This document shows, in pieces, positions 1 to 7,580 of a stretch of DNA of 64,000 nucleotides. The notes under the pieces were generated by a model that was not told the origin of the DNA, searched no databases, and was given only the letters and a program-made list of their open reading frames with translations. The stretch is from Solidesulfovibrio carbinolicus. Its GTDB lineage: Bacteria > Desulfobacterota > Desulfovibrionia > Desulfovibrionales > Desulfovibrionaceae. Location: contig NZ_CP026538.1 in the NCBI RefSeq assembly GCF_004135975.1, positions 620,001-684,000 on the forward strand, in the 5' to 3' direction. Position 1 is the stretch's first letter. Each line of letters begins with the position of its first letter. Position numbers and translations under genes: made by a program.

Positions 1-1295
1 GCCACGCGCAGGGGCTGGGCCACCAGCTTGAACTTCAGTTCGCGCTCTTCCAGATAGCCGGCCACCGCCGCTTCCATGGAGGCATGGTTGAAGCAGCACA
101 GCCCGGCCAACAGTTCGCGCAGATGGGCCAGATGGCCCCGCACCTCGTCGGTGAAGAATTTCTTGACCGCCGCCATGTCGTAGGAAAGCGCCTCGTCGGC
201 CACGACGAAGCATTCGGCCTTCTCGGCCATCTCGGCCATGGTCTGGGCCCGGGGCTGGAGCAGGGGAACGATGCGGGCCAGATAGTCCAGGTCGAGGTTG
301 TCAAAGCCCCGGCGCTCCAGGAAGGCGTTTAACAGCACGGCCAGGCGCGAGGCCGGGCTTTCCTTGATATAATGGGCGTTGAGCCACAACAGCTTGGCCT
401 TGTCGAAGACGGCGGCCGAGGAGCCGAGGTTGTCGGCGGTGAAAAGCGATACCAGCTCCTCGCGGGAAAAGATCTCCTGGTCGCCGTGGGCCCAGCCCAG
501 GCGCACCAGACCGTTTAACATGGCCTCGGGCAAAAAGCCCTCGACCTCGTATTCCATGACGGCCGTGGCCCCGTGGCGCTTGGAGAGCTTTTTCTTGTCC
601 GGCCCGAGGATCATGGGCACGTGGCCGAAGCGGGGCAGATCGAAGCCCAGGGCCTTGTAGATGAGGATCTGGCGCGGGGTGTTGTTGAGATGATCGTCGC
701 CCCGGATGATGTGGGTGACGCCCATGGTGGCGTCGTCCACCACCACGGCCAGGTTGTAGGTGGGCGAGCCGTCGCCCCGGCGCAGCACCATGTCGTCGAG
801 TTCGGCGTTGTCGATGGACACCGGACCCTTGACCATGTCGTCAACCAGGGTGGCCCCGGTGACCGGCGCCTTGAGCCGCACCACCCGGCCCGGGCCGGGG
901 CCAAGGCCGGCTTCGCGGCAGCGGCCGGAATACTTGGGCTTAAGCCCCTTTTGCCGAGCCTGTTCGCGCATGGCCTCGACTTCCTCGGGCGAGCACGAGC
1001 ACCAGTAGGCGTGGCCGGTCTCCAGCATCTTGTCGATGTGCTCGTTATAGAGGTCGAAGCGCTGGCTCTGGTAGGTGATCTCGCCGTCGTGGTCCAGGCC
1101 CAGCCACTCCATGGCGTCCAGGATCGATTGGGTCATGTCGGACTGGGAGCGCTGGAGATCGGTGTCCTCGATGCGCAAAAGAAAGGTGCCGCCGAAGTGG
1201 CGGGCCAAGAGCCAGTTGAAGATGGCCGTGCGCGCGCCGCCGATATGCAGGTAGCCGGTGGGGCTTGGGGCGAAGCGGGTGACGATGGTGCTCAT
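1..1295 (-). CDS. gltX: Glutamyl-tRNA synthetase, 3' end outside the window
   Basis: Charges tRNA-Glu with glutamate in the cytoplasm (class I aminoacyl-tRNA synthetase). About 431 residues are visible; the C-terminal end of the anticodon-binding region lies beyond position 1. The N-terminus carries the class I signature GYLHIGGART, followed by RIEDTDLQRS. A CSC pair plus a downstream SGRC form the zinc-site region near residues 95-125. The second signature is KKLSKRHGA. The ATG at 1293-1295 puts the HIGH-type motif about 15 residues from the start, as is usual. It is divergent from the membrane-protein gene at 1534. Family members are about 460-500 residues, so only a small part is missing. 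Whether the enzyme is discriminating or non-discriminating cannot be read from the sequence. Confidence 0.95.
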   Translation of the reverse strand, partial: MSTIVTRFAPSPTGYLHIGGARTAIFNWLLARHFGGTFLLRIEDTDLQRSQSDMTQSILDAMEWLGLDHDGEITYQSQRFDLYNEHIDKMLETGHAYWCSCSPEEVEAMREQARQKGLKPKYSGRCREAGLGPGPGRVVRLKAPVTGATLVDDMVKGPVSIDNAELDDMVLRRGDGSPTYNLAVVVDDATMGVTHIIRGDDHLNNTPRQILIYKALGFDLPRFGHVPMILGPDKKKLSKRHGATAVMEYEVEGFLPEAMLNGLVRLGWAHGDQEIFSREELVSLFTADNLGSSAAVFDKAKLLWLNAHYIKESPASRLAVLLNAFLERRGFDNLDLDYLARIVPLLQPRAQTMAEMAEKAECFVVADEALSYDMAAVKKFFTDEVRGHLAHLRELLAGLCCFNHASMEAAVAGYLEERELKFKLVAQPLRV

Positions 1296-1533
1296 GGGGG
1301 CTCCGAACGCCCGGGCGGGGAGGCCCCGGCCGGCGTGTGGCGTGGTGTCTTGGGGACCCGGGCCAGGCGTGAGCTGTTGCCGGGTGGGCCGGGAGGTAGC
1401 GTATGCGCAAGGTCCCGTCAACAGAAGGGCGGCCGGGAGGTCGGCGCGGCAGGGATGGGCAAAGCGGCCAAGCCGTGCTAGATGGCCGGCAACACGACGG
1501 GACCGGCTCACGGCCGGGCCACGGAGTTTCTGA

Positions 1534-3045
1534 ATGCTCAAAAAAACCGTCACCCTGGTTTTGTTCTTTGGCCTGTTTTTCGTCCTGGTCTCGGGGCTGG
1601 TGATGTTCACCGCGCCGCCGGCCCGGGTGGCCTCCTGGGCGGACTGGGGCTTTCTTGGCCTGTCGCGCCAGGCCTGGGAAGGGGCGCACCTGGCCATGGG
1701 TGTGCTGGTGGTCGCCGCCGGCCTGGTCCACGCCATGCTGCATGTGGACGCCTTCCTCGACCACCTGCGCGACGACGACGGCATGGTGATCGTTTTCACC
1801 AAGCCTTTTTTTGCCGGTCTGATCGTCGTGGTCGGCCTGTTCGCCGCCGCCCTGGCCGGCGCGCCGCCCATGGCTCAACTGGCGCGACTGGGCGACCATC
1901 TCCAGGAACGGGCCGCCGAGACGTACGGCGAGCCGCCTTATGCCCTGGCCGAGCGCTCGACCCTGGCCGATTTCGCCCGGCGCATGGGCATGGACACGGA
2001 AAAGGCGCTGGCGCTGTTGCGGCTGAAAAACATCAAGGCCGACAGCGGCGACCTGACCCTGGCCGAGATCGCCCGGCAAAACCGGGTGGCTCCGGGCGGC
2101 GTGTTCGAGGCGCTCAAGATGGTCATGGAGCCGTCGGGCGGCACGACCACCATCACCGGCCTGCCCAAGGAGCCGCCGCCGGGGCTGGGGCGGCGCAAGC
2201 TGTCGGACATCTGCGAGGAATACGGCCTGGATCTGGCCCAGGTGCTGGGCCGGTTGTCCACGTCCGGGTTCAAGGCCCAGCCGGCCTGGACCCTGGCCGA
2301 GATCGCCAAGGCCAGCAACGTGTTGCCCATTGCCGTCTACGATGCGCTGCGCGCCGAAAAAGCCCCTGCTTCGGTGGCCGTGGAAGTGGCGACCCCGGCT
2401 GAGCCGGCCGCGTCCGCGCCGGCGGCTCCGGCCGCCGCGCCATCGGCCGCTGCTCCGGCCCAGCCGGCTGTCCAGGCGGCTCCGGCCGCGCCGGCCCAAG
2501 CGGGCCAGCCGGGCCAGGCCCCTGTGTCGCCGCAACCGGTCTATCAGCCCCAGCCGGCCGCGACAGCCCAGCCGTCGGGCCAGCCGGTTCCCGGCTACGC
2601 GCCGACTCAGCAACCGCCTGCCGCCGGCTCTCCGCCGTTGGCCGCTCCGGGCTACCAGCCGCCGGCCACGGGCCATGCGCCTGCAACGCCGGGCTACCAG
2701 CCGCCGGGCTATGCGCCGATGCCTCCGAGCGGCGCGACGGCGACGCCGGGGCATGCGCCTGCAACGCCGGGCTATGCGCCGTCGGCCCCGGGGAGCCAGC
2801 CCGGCTACGCCCCGGCCCAACCGCCGGCCCATGCCGCCCCGGCCGCACCCGTGACGCCGCCGCCGGGCCTGGAAAAGATGATGCTGCAAAGCTTTTGCCG
2901 GGAATACGACATTCCGCTGTCCGTGGCCGTGCAGCGTCTGGGCCGGCATCGCATCACGGCCTTTGGCGACATGAGTTTCGAGGAGCTGGCGCTGGAAAAC
3001 AACCGCACTCCGGCTGACATCATGCGGCTGGTGACGACGCCCTAG
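1534..3045 (+). CDS. DUF4405-like membrane protein with three copies of a ~52-residue domain and a Pro/Ala linker
   Basis: I recognise only the N-terminal part. Residues 1-112 contain three hydrophobic segments (about 4-25, 52-70 and 90-112) with His52, His66 and His70, resembling DUF4405-type membrane domains related to cytochrome b. The rest is predicted cytosolic or periplasmic. A helical unit occurs near residues 143-195 (ADFARRMGMDTEKALALLRL then LTLAEIARQNRVAP), again at 223-273 (SDICEEYGLDLAQVLGRL then WTLAEIAKASNVLP), and more divergently at 449-500 (SFCREYDIPLSVAVQRL then MSFEELALENNRTP). A roughly 160-residue Pro/Ala/Gln/Tyr-rich linker separates copies 2 and 3. Units 2 and 3 are each preceded by PPPGL. 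The ATG has ACGGAG about 9 nt upstream. A strong hairpin follows the stop. The function is unknown; the repeats may bind a partner or nucleic acid. Confidence 0.85.
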   Translation: MLKKTVTLVLFFGLFFVLVSGLVMFTAPPARVASWADWGFLGLSRQAWEGAHLAMGVLVVAAGLVHAMLHVDAFLDHLRDDDGMVIVFTKPFFAGLIVVVGLFAAALAGAPPMAQLARLGDHLQERAAETYGEPPYALAERSTLADFARRMGMDTEKALALLRLKNIKADSGDLTLAEIARQNRVAPGGVFEALKMVMEPSGGTTTITGLPKEPPPGLGRRKLSDICEEYGLDLAQVLGRLSTSGFKAQPAWTLAEIAKASNVLPIAVYDALRAEKAPASVAVEVATPAEPAASAPAAPAAAPSAAAPAQPAVQAAPAAPAQAGQPGQAPVSPQPVYQPQPAATAQPSGQPVPGYAPTQQPPAAGSPPLAAPGYQPPATGHAPATPGYQPPGYAPMPPSGATATPGHAPATPGYAPSAPGSQPGYAPAQPPAHAAPAAPVTPPPGLEKMMLQSFCREYDIPLSVAVQRLGRHRITAFGDMSFEELALENNRTPADIMRLVTTP

Positions 3046-3067
3046 CTGGCGCTCACCCCGGCGCAAC

Positions 3068-3103
3068 GCGAAACGGCCGTCCCCTTCGGGACGGCCGTTT
3101 CGC
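3068..3103. terminator. Long perfect hairpin between convergent genes
   Basis: A 16-bp perfect stem (3068-3083 with 3088-3103) closed by a CTTC tetraloop lies 22 nt after the stop at 3045. There is no clean U-run behind it, so it may act as a transcript-end stabiliser or a weak terminator for the rightward gene. Confidence 0.6.
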
Positions 3104-3106
3104 ATT

Positions 3107-3156
3107 GGGCCCATATGGGGGGTCCGGGGGCCTCAGGCCCCCGGCCGCCGGAGGCA
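3107..3156 (-). repeat. Dispersed GC palindromic element, copy A
   Basis: Read on the minus strand it runs TGCCTCCGGCGGCC, then the palindrome CCGGGGGCC-TGA-GGCCCCCGG (9-bp stem), then ACCCCCCATATGGG, with a purine-rich lead-in. It follows the 3' end of the leftward gene 3189-4154 in sense orientation. Related copies lie near 6883, 36174, 37332, 39241 and 53511. Confidence 0.85.
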
Positions 3157-3167
3157 TTCTTCTCTTT

Positions 3168-3192
3168 CTTACTTACTTACTTACTTACTTAC
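3168..3192. repeat. CTTA tetranucleotide repeat, six units
   Basis: Six perfect CTTA units plus one C. The stop codon of the leftward diguanylate cyclase gene (3189-3191, TAA on the minus strand) lies inside the array. Gain or loss of units would alter the 3' UTR length but, because every unit also supplies TAA-rich sequence, would change the protein end very little. Confidence 0.9.
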
Positions 3193-4154
3193 AACGGCGG
3201 CCGCACTTCGACGCGGTTGCGGCCGGCGGATTTGGCTTGGTAGAGGGCGGCGTCCGAGGCGGCGAGCAGGGTTTCGGGTTCCAGGTCCATGTTGGGGACC
3301 ACGCCGGAGATGCCGATGCTGACGGTGACGATGTCAGCGACGGGGGAGCTGGCGTGTTCGATGTTGGCGGCCCGGACGTTGCCCCGGATGATGCCGGCGA
3401 TGGACAGGGCTCCGGCCAGATCGGTGCCGGGCAGCAAGGCCACGAATTCCTCGCCGCCGTAGCGGGCGGCGAAGTCGCCGGGGCGCTTGAGGGCTTCGAC
3501 GATGGCTTCGGCCACCCGGCGCAGGCACAGGTCGCCTTGCAGGTGTCCGTAGGTGTCGTTGTAGAGCTTGAAACAGTCGATGTCGATCATCAGCGCCGAA
3601 AGCGGCGTGCCGTCGCGGCGCGAGCGCAGCCATTCCTTGCGGAAGGCGTCCTCGAAGCAGCGGCGGTTGGGCACGCCGGTCAGCCCGTCCTGGTTGGAGA
3701 GCTGTTCGAATTTGCGGGTGAGCGCTTCGAGTTCGCGCTCGCGGGCCTTGCGCTGGTCCATCTCCTCCTTGAGGCGAAGGGCCGAGCGCACCCGGGCGCG
3801 CAGTTCCATGCTGTTGACGGGCTTGGCCAAAAAGTCCATGGCCCCGGCCTCGAAGGCGCGCTCCAGGCTGGCCGCTTCGTCCTTGACCGTGACGATGATG
3901 ATGGGGATGTCGCGCAGCCTGGGGTCGGCTTTGATCAGGCGCGTGGCGTCGATGCCGTCCATGTCGGGCATCACCACGTCCATGAGGATGAGGTCGATGT
4001 CCGGGGCTTCGCCGCGCTGGCAGCGCTCGTCGAGCAGGGTGAGCGCTTCGCCGGCCGAACCGGCGCACAGGGGATCGACGTATCCGGCTCCCTTGAGGAT
4101 GGTGGACAGCAGCAGCCGTGAGGAGTCGGAGTCATCGACGATGAGGATGTTCAT
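3189..4154 (-). CDS. Response regulator diguanylate cyclase (REC-GGDEF)
   Basis: Predicted to make c-di-GMP from two GTP when its receiver is phosphorylated (PleD-like output). 321 residues. Receiver domain about 1-120: acidic pair Asp7/Asp8, phosphoacceptor Asp59 in LILMDVVMPDMDG, Lys111 in FLAKP. A charged helical linker covers about 125-150. The GGDEF domain has its signature GGEEF at 233-237 and an RxxD inhibitory site (RPGD, 224-227) exactly five residues earlier, so product inhibition is expected. The ATG at 4152-4154 starts directly with MNILIVDDSD; a longer in-frame start upstream adds 27 residues with no domain character. The gene is monocistronic, convergent with the gene ending at 3045. 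No cognate kinase is adjacent. Confidence 0.93.
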   Translation of the reverse strand: MNILIVDDSDSSRLLLSTILKGAGYVDPLCAGSAGEALTLLDERCQRGEAPDIDLILMDVVMPDMDGIDATRLIKADPRLRDIPIIIVTVKDEAASLERAFEAGAMDFLAKPVNSMELRARVRSALRLKEEMDQRKARERELEALTRKFEQLSNQDGLTGVPNRRCFEDAFRKEWLRSRRDGTPLSALMIDIDCFKLYNDTYGHLQGDLCLRRVAEAIVEALKRPGDFAARYGGEEFVALLPGTDLAGALSIAGIIRGNVRAANIEHASSPVADIVTVSIGISGVVPNMDLEPETLLAASDAALYQAKSAGRNRVEVRPPL

Positions 4155-4304
4155 GCCGGTTCCGGAAAGGCGGTGCGCTTTGCGTGGCGCAGTGTGCCCG
4201 AAGACGACGGCGGTGTGGTCGGTGCTGCTGATCAAGTGTGGCCCGCGTCTGGGACGTTATTTCTTACGATGCTGATATGCCGGATTGGCGGAAAAATGCA
4301 ACCG

Positions 4305-5072
4305 TCAACCATGGGCTTGCACGCCCAGTCGGGCGGCCAGGATTTCCATGGAGGCTGCGTCGGCCAGTTCAAAACGCAGCGGCGTCAGGGTGATGTGGCC
4401 CTTGGTGAGAAGCGCCCGGTCGCTGTCCGGGGTGAGCGCCTCGGGGGGGATGACGCCGGTGAGCCAGTGGTAGTCGCGGCCGCGCGGGTCTTGCCTGGTG
4501 ACGTACCAGTCGTTGTACACGGCCTGGGTGGGCGGGCACAGGGCCAGGGGCAGGGTTTCGGCGATGGGGCGCTTGGGGAAATTGAGGTTGAGCACGGTGC
4601 GCGGGGCGAGCGCCTCCCAGGGCCGGCCGGCGATGAAGTCGGCCACGTAGGCCCCTTGCTCCCGCAGATCGACCGGGGCGAAGTCGTCGGCCGAGACGGC
4701 CACGGCCGGATAGCCCATGAGCGCCCCTTCGGTGGCGGCCGAGACCGTGCCGGAATAGAGGATGTCCACGCCGACGTTGGCTCCGGCGTTGATGCCCGAG
4801 ACCACGAGGTCGGGCTTGTCCTGCATGAGCGTGGTGAGCGCGAGCTTGACGCAGTCGGCCGGGGTGCCGGACACGCCAAGGCCCCGAAAGCCGTTTTCCA
4901 CGAATTCCTTGACCCGCAGCGGCGAAGCGATGGTGATGGCGTGGCCCACGGCCGATTGTTCGGAAATGGGCGCGGCCACCAGCACGTCGTGGCCGGCGTC
5001 GATAAGCCCTTTATAGAGATGGCGGATGCCGACGGCCTGGATGCCGTCGTCATTGGTGAGCAGAATGCGCAT
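4305..5072 (-). CDS. surE: 5'/3'-nucleotidase SurE
   Basis: Metal-dependent nucleotidase/exopolyphosphatase that removes phosphate from nucleoside monophosphates, thought to help stationary-phase survival. 255 residues, normal for the family. The N-terminus RILLTNDDG supplies the metal-binding Asp pair (Asp8/Asp9). SEQSAVGHA supplies the conserved Ser and SGINAGANVG the conserved Asn. The start at 5072 is preceded by AGGAGG on the minus strand at good spacing, and the family begins exactly here; about 99 further in-frame upstream residues are low-complexity and rejected. It is divergent from the YhaM-like gene at 5221, with about 150 nt between them. Confidence 0.95.
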   Translation of the reverse strand: MRILLTNDDGIQAVGIRHLYKGLIDAGHDVLVAAPISEQSAVGHAITIASPLRVKEFVENGFRGLGVSGTPADCVKLALTTLMQDKPDLVVSGINAGANVGVDILYSGTVSAATEGALMGYPAVAVSADDFAPVDLREQGAYVADFIAGRPWEALAPRTVLNLNFPKRPIAETLPLALCPPTQAVYNDWYVTRQDPRGRDYHWLTGVIPPEALTPDSDRALLTKGHITLTPLRFELADAASMEILAARLGVQAHG

Positions 5073-5220
5073 GAGGCCTCCTGCCGGCGGGATTTCCGGC
5101 CGAGGCACTATGCCCAAGGCGGCGGCGGTTGACAACCGCCGGCCGGCCGGGCAACGTCGCCGGCCAAGATGCCCCAACCGGGCGACAATGCCCGCGATGA
5201 CCCGGCGCGCGCCTACCCAC

Positions 5221-6252
5221 ATGGAAAAAAACATCTTCGTCAAGGATCTTGTCGCCGGCCAGGGCGTGGCCGAGGTGTTCTGCCTCGGCGGCGCGCGGCT
5301 GGGCCAAGCGAAAAACGGGCCGTTCTGGACGCTTGTCTTGGAAGACGTCACCGGCCAGATCGAGGCCAAGATCTGGAGTCCGGCCGCCAGCCTCTATGCC
5401 GATCTGGCCCCGGGCCAGTTCGTGCGGGTGGAAGGCCAGGTCGGGGCCTACCGCGACCGGCCGCAAGTCAACATCGAGCGGCTGGCCGTGCTCTCTCCCG
5501 AGGACGACGTCCCGGACCTCTCGCTTTTTGTGCCCACCAGCGCCGAGCCGCCCGAGGTGCTGCTGGAAAAGCTCATGGAACTGTGCCGGGCCGAGATCGC
5601 CCACGCGCCCTGGCGCAAGTTCACGGCCAAGGTGCTCGGCCATGCCGAATTCCGGGAGCGCCTCATCGAGGCCCCCGGGGCCAAGAGCGTCCACCATTCC
5701 TACCGGGGCGGCCTGCTGGAGCACACCCTGGCCGTGGCCCGGCTGGCCCTTTCCATCTGTGACCGCTATCCGGCCCTGGACCGCGACACGCTTCTCGCCG
5801 CCGCCGTCTGCCACGACCTGGGCAAGGCCTGGGAGCTGACCTCCGGCCCGGGCCGGGACTACACCGACGCCGGACGGCTTTTGGGCCACATCGTCATCGC
5901 CATGGAACTACTTGAGCCGATCCTCAAAAAAAGCGGCGTGGAGCCGGAACTGGCCCTGCATTTCAAGCACATCCTTTTGGCCCACCACGGCGAATACGAG
6001 TTCGGTTCGCCGCGTCGGCCCAAGACCGCCGAGGCCTTTGCCCTGCATTTCGCCGACAACATCGACGCCAAGATGAACCAGATTTTCGGGGTCTTCGGCG
6101 ACGAGGAAGAGGCCGGGGGCTGGTCGCCCTATGTGCGCACCCTGGAGCGCTACCTCTACAACCCGCCGCGCGCGCCGCGCCCGGAAGCGCCCCGGCCGGC
6201 CAAGCCCAAGGAAAAGGACGTCCACCAGTGTTTGTTACCTTTGAAGGCGTAG
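5221..6252 (+). CDS. YhaM-like 3'-5' exoribonuclease (OB fold plus HD domain)
   Basis: Predicted phosphohydrolase-type 3'-5' exonuclease acting on RNA or single-stranded DNA. 343 residues. Residues about 10-95 form an OB-fold tRNA_anti-type domain (WTLVLEDVTGQIEAKIW), and the C-terminal half is an HD domain: HHSYRGGLLEHT, VCHDLGKAWEL and later HHGEYEF provide the metal-binding His/Asp residues. I chose the ATG at 5221 (MEKNIFVKDL); an in-frame ATG at 5197 would add MTRRAPTH, and no strong ribosome-binding site separates the two. The last 25 nt overlap the start of tmk, implying translational coupling. Confidence 0.88.
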   Translation: MEKNIFVKDLVAGQGVAEVFCLGGARLGQAKNGPFWTLVLEDVTGQIEAKIWSPAASLYADLAPGQFVRVEGQVGAYRDRPQVNIERLAVLSPEDDVPDLSLFVPTSAEPPEVLLEKLMELCRAEIAHAPWRKFTAKVLGHAEFRERLIEAPGAKSVHHSYRGGLLEHTLAVARLALSICDRYPALDRDTLLAAAVCHDLGKAWELTSGPGRDYTDAGRLLGHIVIAMELLEPILKKSGVEPELALHFKHILLAHHGEYEFGSPRRPKTAEAFALHFADNIDAKMNQIFGVFGDEEEAGGWSPYVRTLERYLYNPPRAPRPEAPRPAKPKEKDVHQCLLPLKA

Positions 6253-6857
6253 AAGGCTCGGGCAAGTCCACCCAGATGACGCGGCTTTGCGCCGCCCTGG
6301 AAGCGGCCGGCCGGACCGTTTGCCGCACTCGCCAGCCCGGCGGCTGCTCCCTGGGCCAGACCCTGCGGGCCATTTTGCTCTCCCAAAAGACCGCCGGCCT
6401 TGATGATCGGGCCGAGCTGTTCCTCTATCTGGCCGACCGGGCCCAGCACGTGGCCGAGGTGATCCGGCCGGCCCTGGCCGCCGGACAGGTGGTGGTGTGC
6501 GACCGCTACACCGACTCCACCGTGGCCTACCAGGGCTACGGCCGGGGACTCGACGTCGCCTTGCTGCAAAATCTCAATGCCGTGGCCGCCGCCGGCGTCG
6601 TCCCGGACCTGACCGTGCTGCTTGATCTCGATCCGGCCATTGGCCTGACCCGGGCCACCTCGCGTAACGCCGCCGCCGGCACGGCCGAAGCCGAAGGCCG
6701 CTTCGAGGCCGAGCGCCTGGAGTTCCACCAGCGGGTGCGGGCGGGCTATCGCGCCCTGGCCGCCGCCGAGCCGGCGCGATTTGCCGTCATCGACGCCGCG
6801 CCTTCCCCGGACGCCGTGGCCGAGGCGGTCTGGGGCGTGGTGGGTAAGCTGCTGTAG
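6228..6857 (+). CDS. tmk: Thymidylate kinase
   Basis: Phosphorylates dTMP to dTDP for DNA synthesis. 209 residues, typical length. P-loop FEGVEGSGKST at the N-terminus, DRYTDSTVAYQGYGRG in the middle, and an Arg-containing lid region after ATSRN. The start is a GTG at 6228-6230: it places the P-loop six residues in and has AAGGAC about 8 nt upstream, inside the 3' end of the preceding nuclease gene (25-nt overlap). No other start keeps the P-loop position. A purine-rich tail and a copy of the dispersed palindromic element follow the stop. Confidence 0.95.
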   Translation: MFVTFEGVEGSGKSTQMTRLCAALEAAGRTVCRTRQPGGCSLGQTLRAILLSQKTAGLDDRAELFLYLADRAQHVAEVIRPALAAGQVVVCDRYTDSTVAYQGYGRGLDVALLQNLNAVAAAGVVPDLTVLLDLDPAIGLTRATSRNAAAGTAEAEGRFEAERLEFHQRVRAGYRALAAAEPARFAVIDAAPSPDAVAEAVWGVVGKLL

Positions 6858-6882
6858 AGAAGAGGGAAGAAAAGAGAAGATG

Positions 6883-6920
6883 GCTCCGGCGGCCGGGGCC
6901 TGATGCCCCCGGCCCCCCCA
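6883..6920 (+). repeat. Dispersed GC palindromic element, copy B
   Basis: Slightly degenerate copy (GGGGCCTGATGCCCCC core, one mismatch from the common palindrome) starting 25 nt after the tmk stop, in the same sense as tmk. It is preceded by an AAGAGGGAAGAAAAGAG purine run, as in the other copies. Confidence 0.8.
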
Positions 6921-6952
6921 AAAGGGAGAAGGGGGCTTTATCGTGGGGGTCC

Positions 6953-7294
6953 CTAGCCCAGGGCGGCCAGGGTCTTTTCCACCGGCCGGCGCTCCGGGAC
7001 CACGGGCAGCGGCTGCCTGCCGTCGCGCACCGCCTCGGACACGTACAGACCGCAGAAACAGGCCCCGTATTCGGTCACGTCCGGGGCGCGGTACTCGCAC
7101 GGACACACCACGTCGCGGTCCAGCTCGAACTTCCCCGAAGCCAGCCGGCACGGACAGGCCATGTAGCCGTAGCGTTCCTTGTTGGTCAAAAGCCCGGCCA
7201 TGAGGTCGAGGACCATGGCCGTGTCGGGGTTGAAGTGAAACCCCTTGGCCGCTTGCAAGGGCGCGAGCTTTTCGAAAAGTTCCTTGGCGTCCAT
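6953..7294 (-). CDS. Ferredoxin-thioredoxin reductase catalytic-subunit-like protein
   Basis: Likely [4Fe-4S] disulfide reductase of the FTR beta family, passing electrons from ferredoxin to a small thiol protein. 113 residues, the usual size. The Cys pattern is the family one: ACPCR near residue 47, then VVCPCEYRAPD and GACFCG, i.e. three Cys-x-Cys pairs for the cluster and the active-site disulfide. It starts 1 nt after the glutaredoxin gene ends, so the two are co-translated and the glutaredoxin is the obvious partner. Plant-type FTR needs a second (variable) subunit; none is encoded here, as in other anaerobic bacteria and archaea. Confidence 0.9.
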   Translation of the reverse strand: MDAKELFEKLAPLQAAKGFHFNPDTAMVLDLMAGLLTNKERYGYMACPCRLASGKFELDRDVVCPCEYRAPDVTEYGACFCGLYVSEAVRDGRQPLPVVPERRPVEKTLAALG

Positions 7295-7295
7295 G

Positions 7296-7556
7296 CTATT
7301 TGCCGCAGCTTTCCAGCATGGTGAGCAGCTCGTCGCGCCGGAATCCCACGATGACCTTGTCGCCGATGACGATGGTGGGGAAGGACAGGGCGGGGTTGAG
7401 CTTGCGCACGATGTCCATGATCTTGGTCCGTTCCTCCCCGCTCAGGAAGTCAACGTGGACGCAGTCGTAGGGGATGTGCTTCTCCTCAAGGAATTCCTTG
7501 GCGTGCTTGCAGTGCACGCAGGTGCTCAGGGCATAGACCTTGATGTCGGCAGACAT
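7296..7556 (-). CDS. Glutaredoxin-like thiol protein
   Basis: Small cytosolic thioredoxin-fold protein, 86 residues. Active site CVHC within YALSTCVHCKHAKEFLEE, and the cis-Pro in LSFPTIVIGD. The C-terminus has one extra Cys (ESCGK). Upstream of it, 24 nt away, is an ABC permease gene, and downstream, 1 nt away, the FTR-like gene. The pairing suggests it is reduced by the FTR-like protein rather than by glutathione, which I infer. CVHC differs from the CPYC of classic glutaredoxins and is closer to NrdH/glutaredoxin-like proteins of anaerobes. Confidence 0.9.
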   Translation of the reverse strand: MSADIKVYALSTCVHCKHAKEFLEEKHIPYDCVHVDFLSGEERTKIMDIVRKLNPALSFPTIVIGDKVIVGFRRDELLTMLESCGK

Positions 7557-7580
7557 GGCAAACTCCTTGATCTGGCGGCG

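Noticed and set aside
1045-3114. 689-codon open frame on the minus strand across gltX and the DUF4405-like gene
   Set aside because: It is antisense to two well-supported genes, extremely Arg/Gly-rich and shows no domain. Such shadows are expected at this GC content.
4155-4235. 27-residue N-terminal extension of the REC-GGDEF protein
   Set aside because: Receiver domains begin with the beta strand NILIVDD, which directly follows the internal Met; the extension has no domain features.
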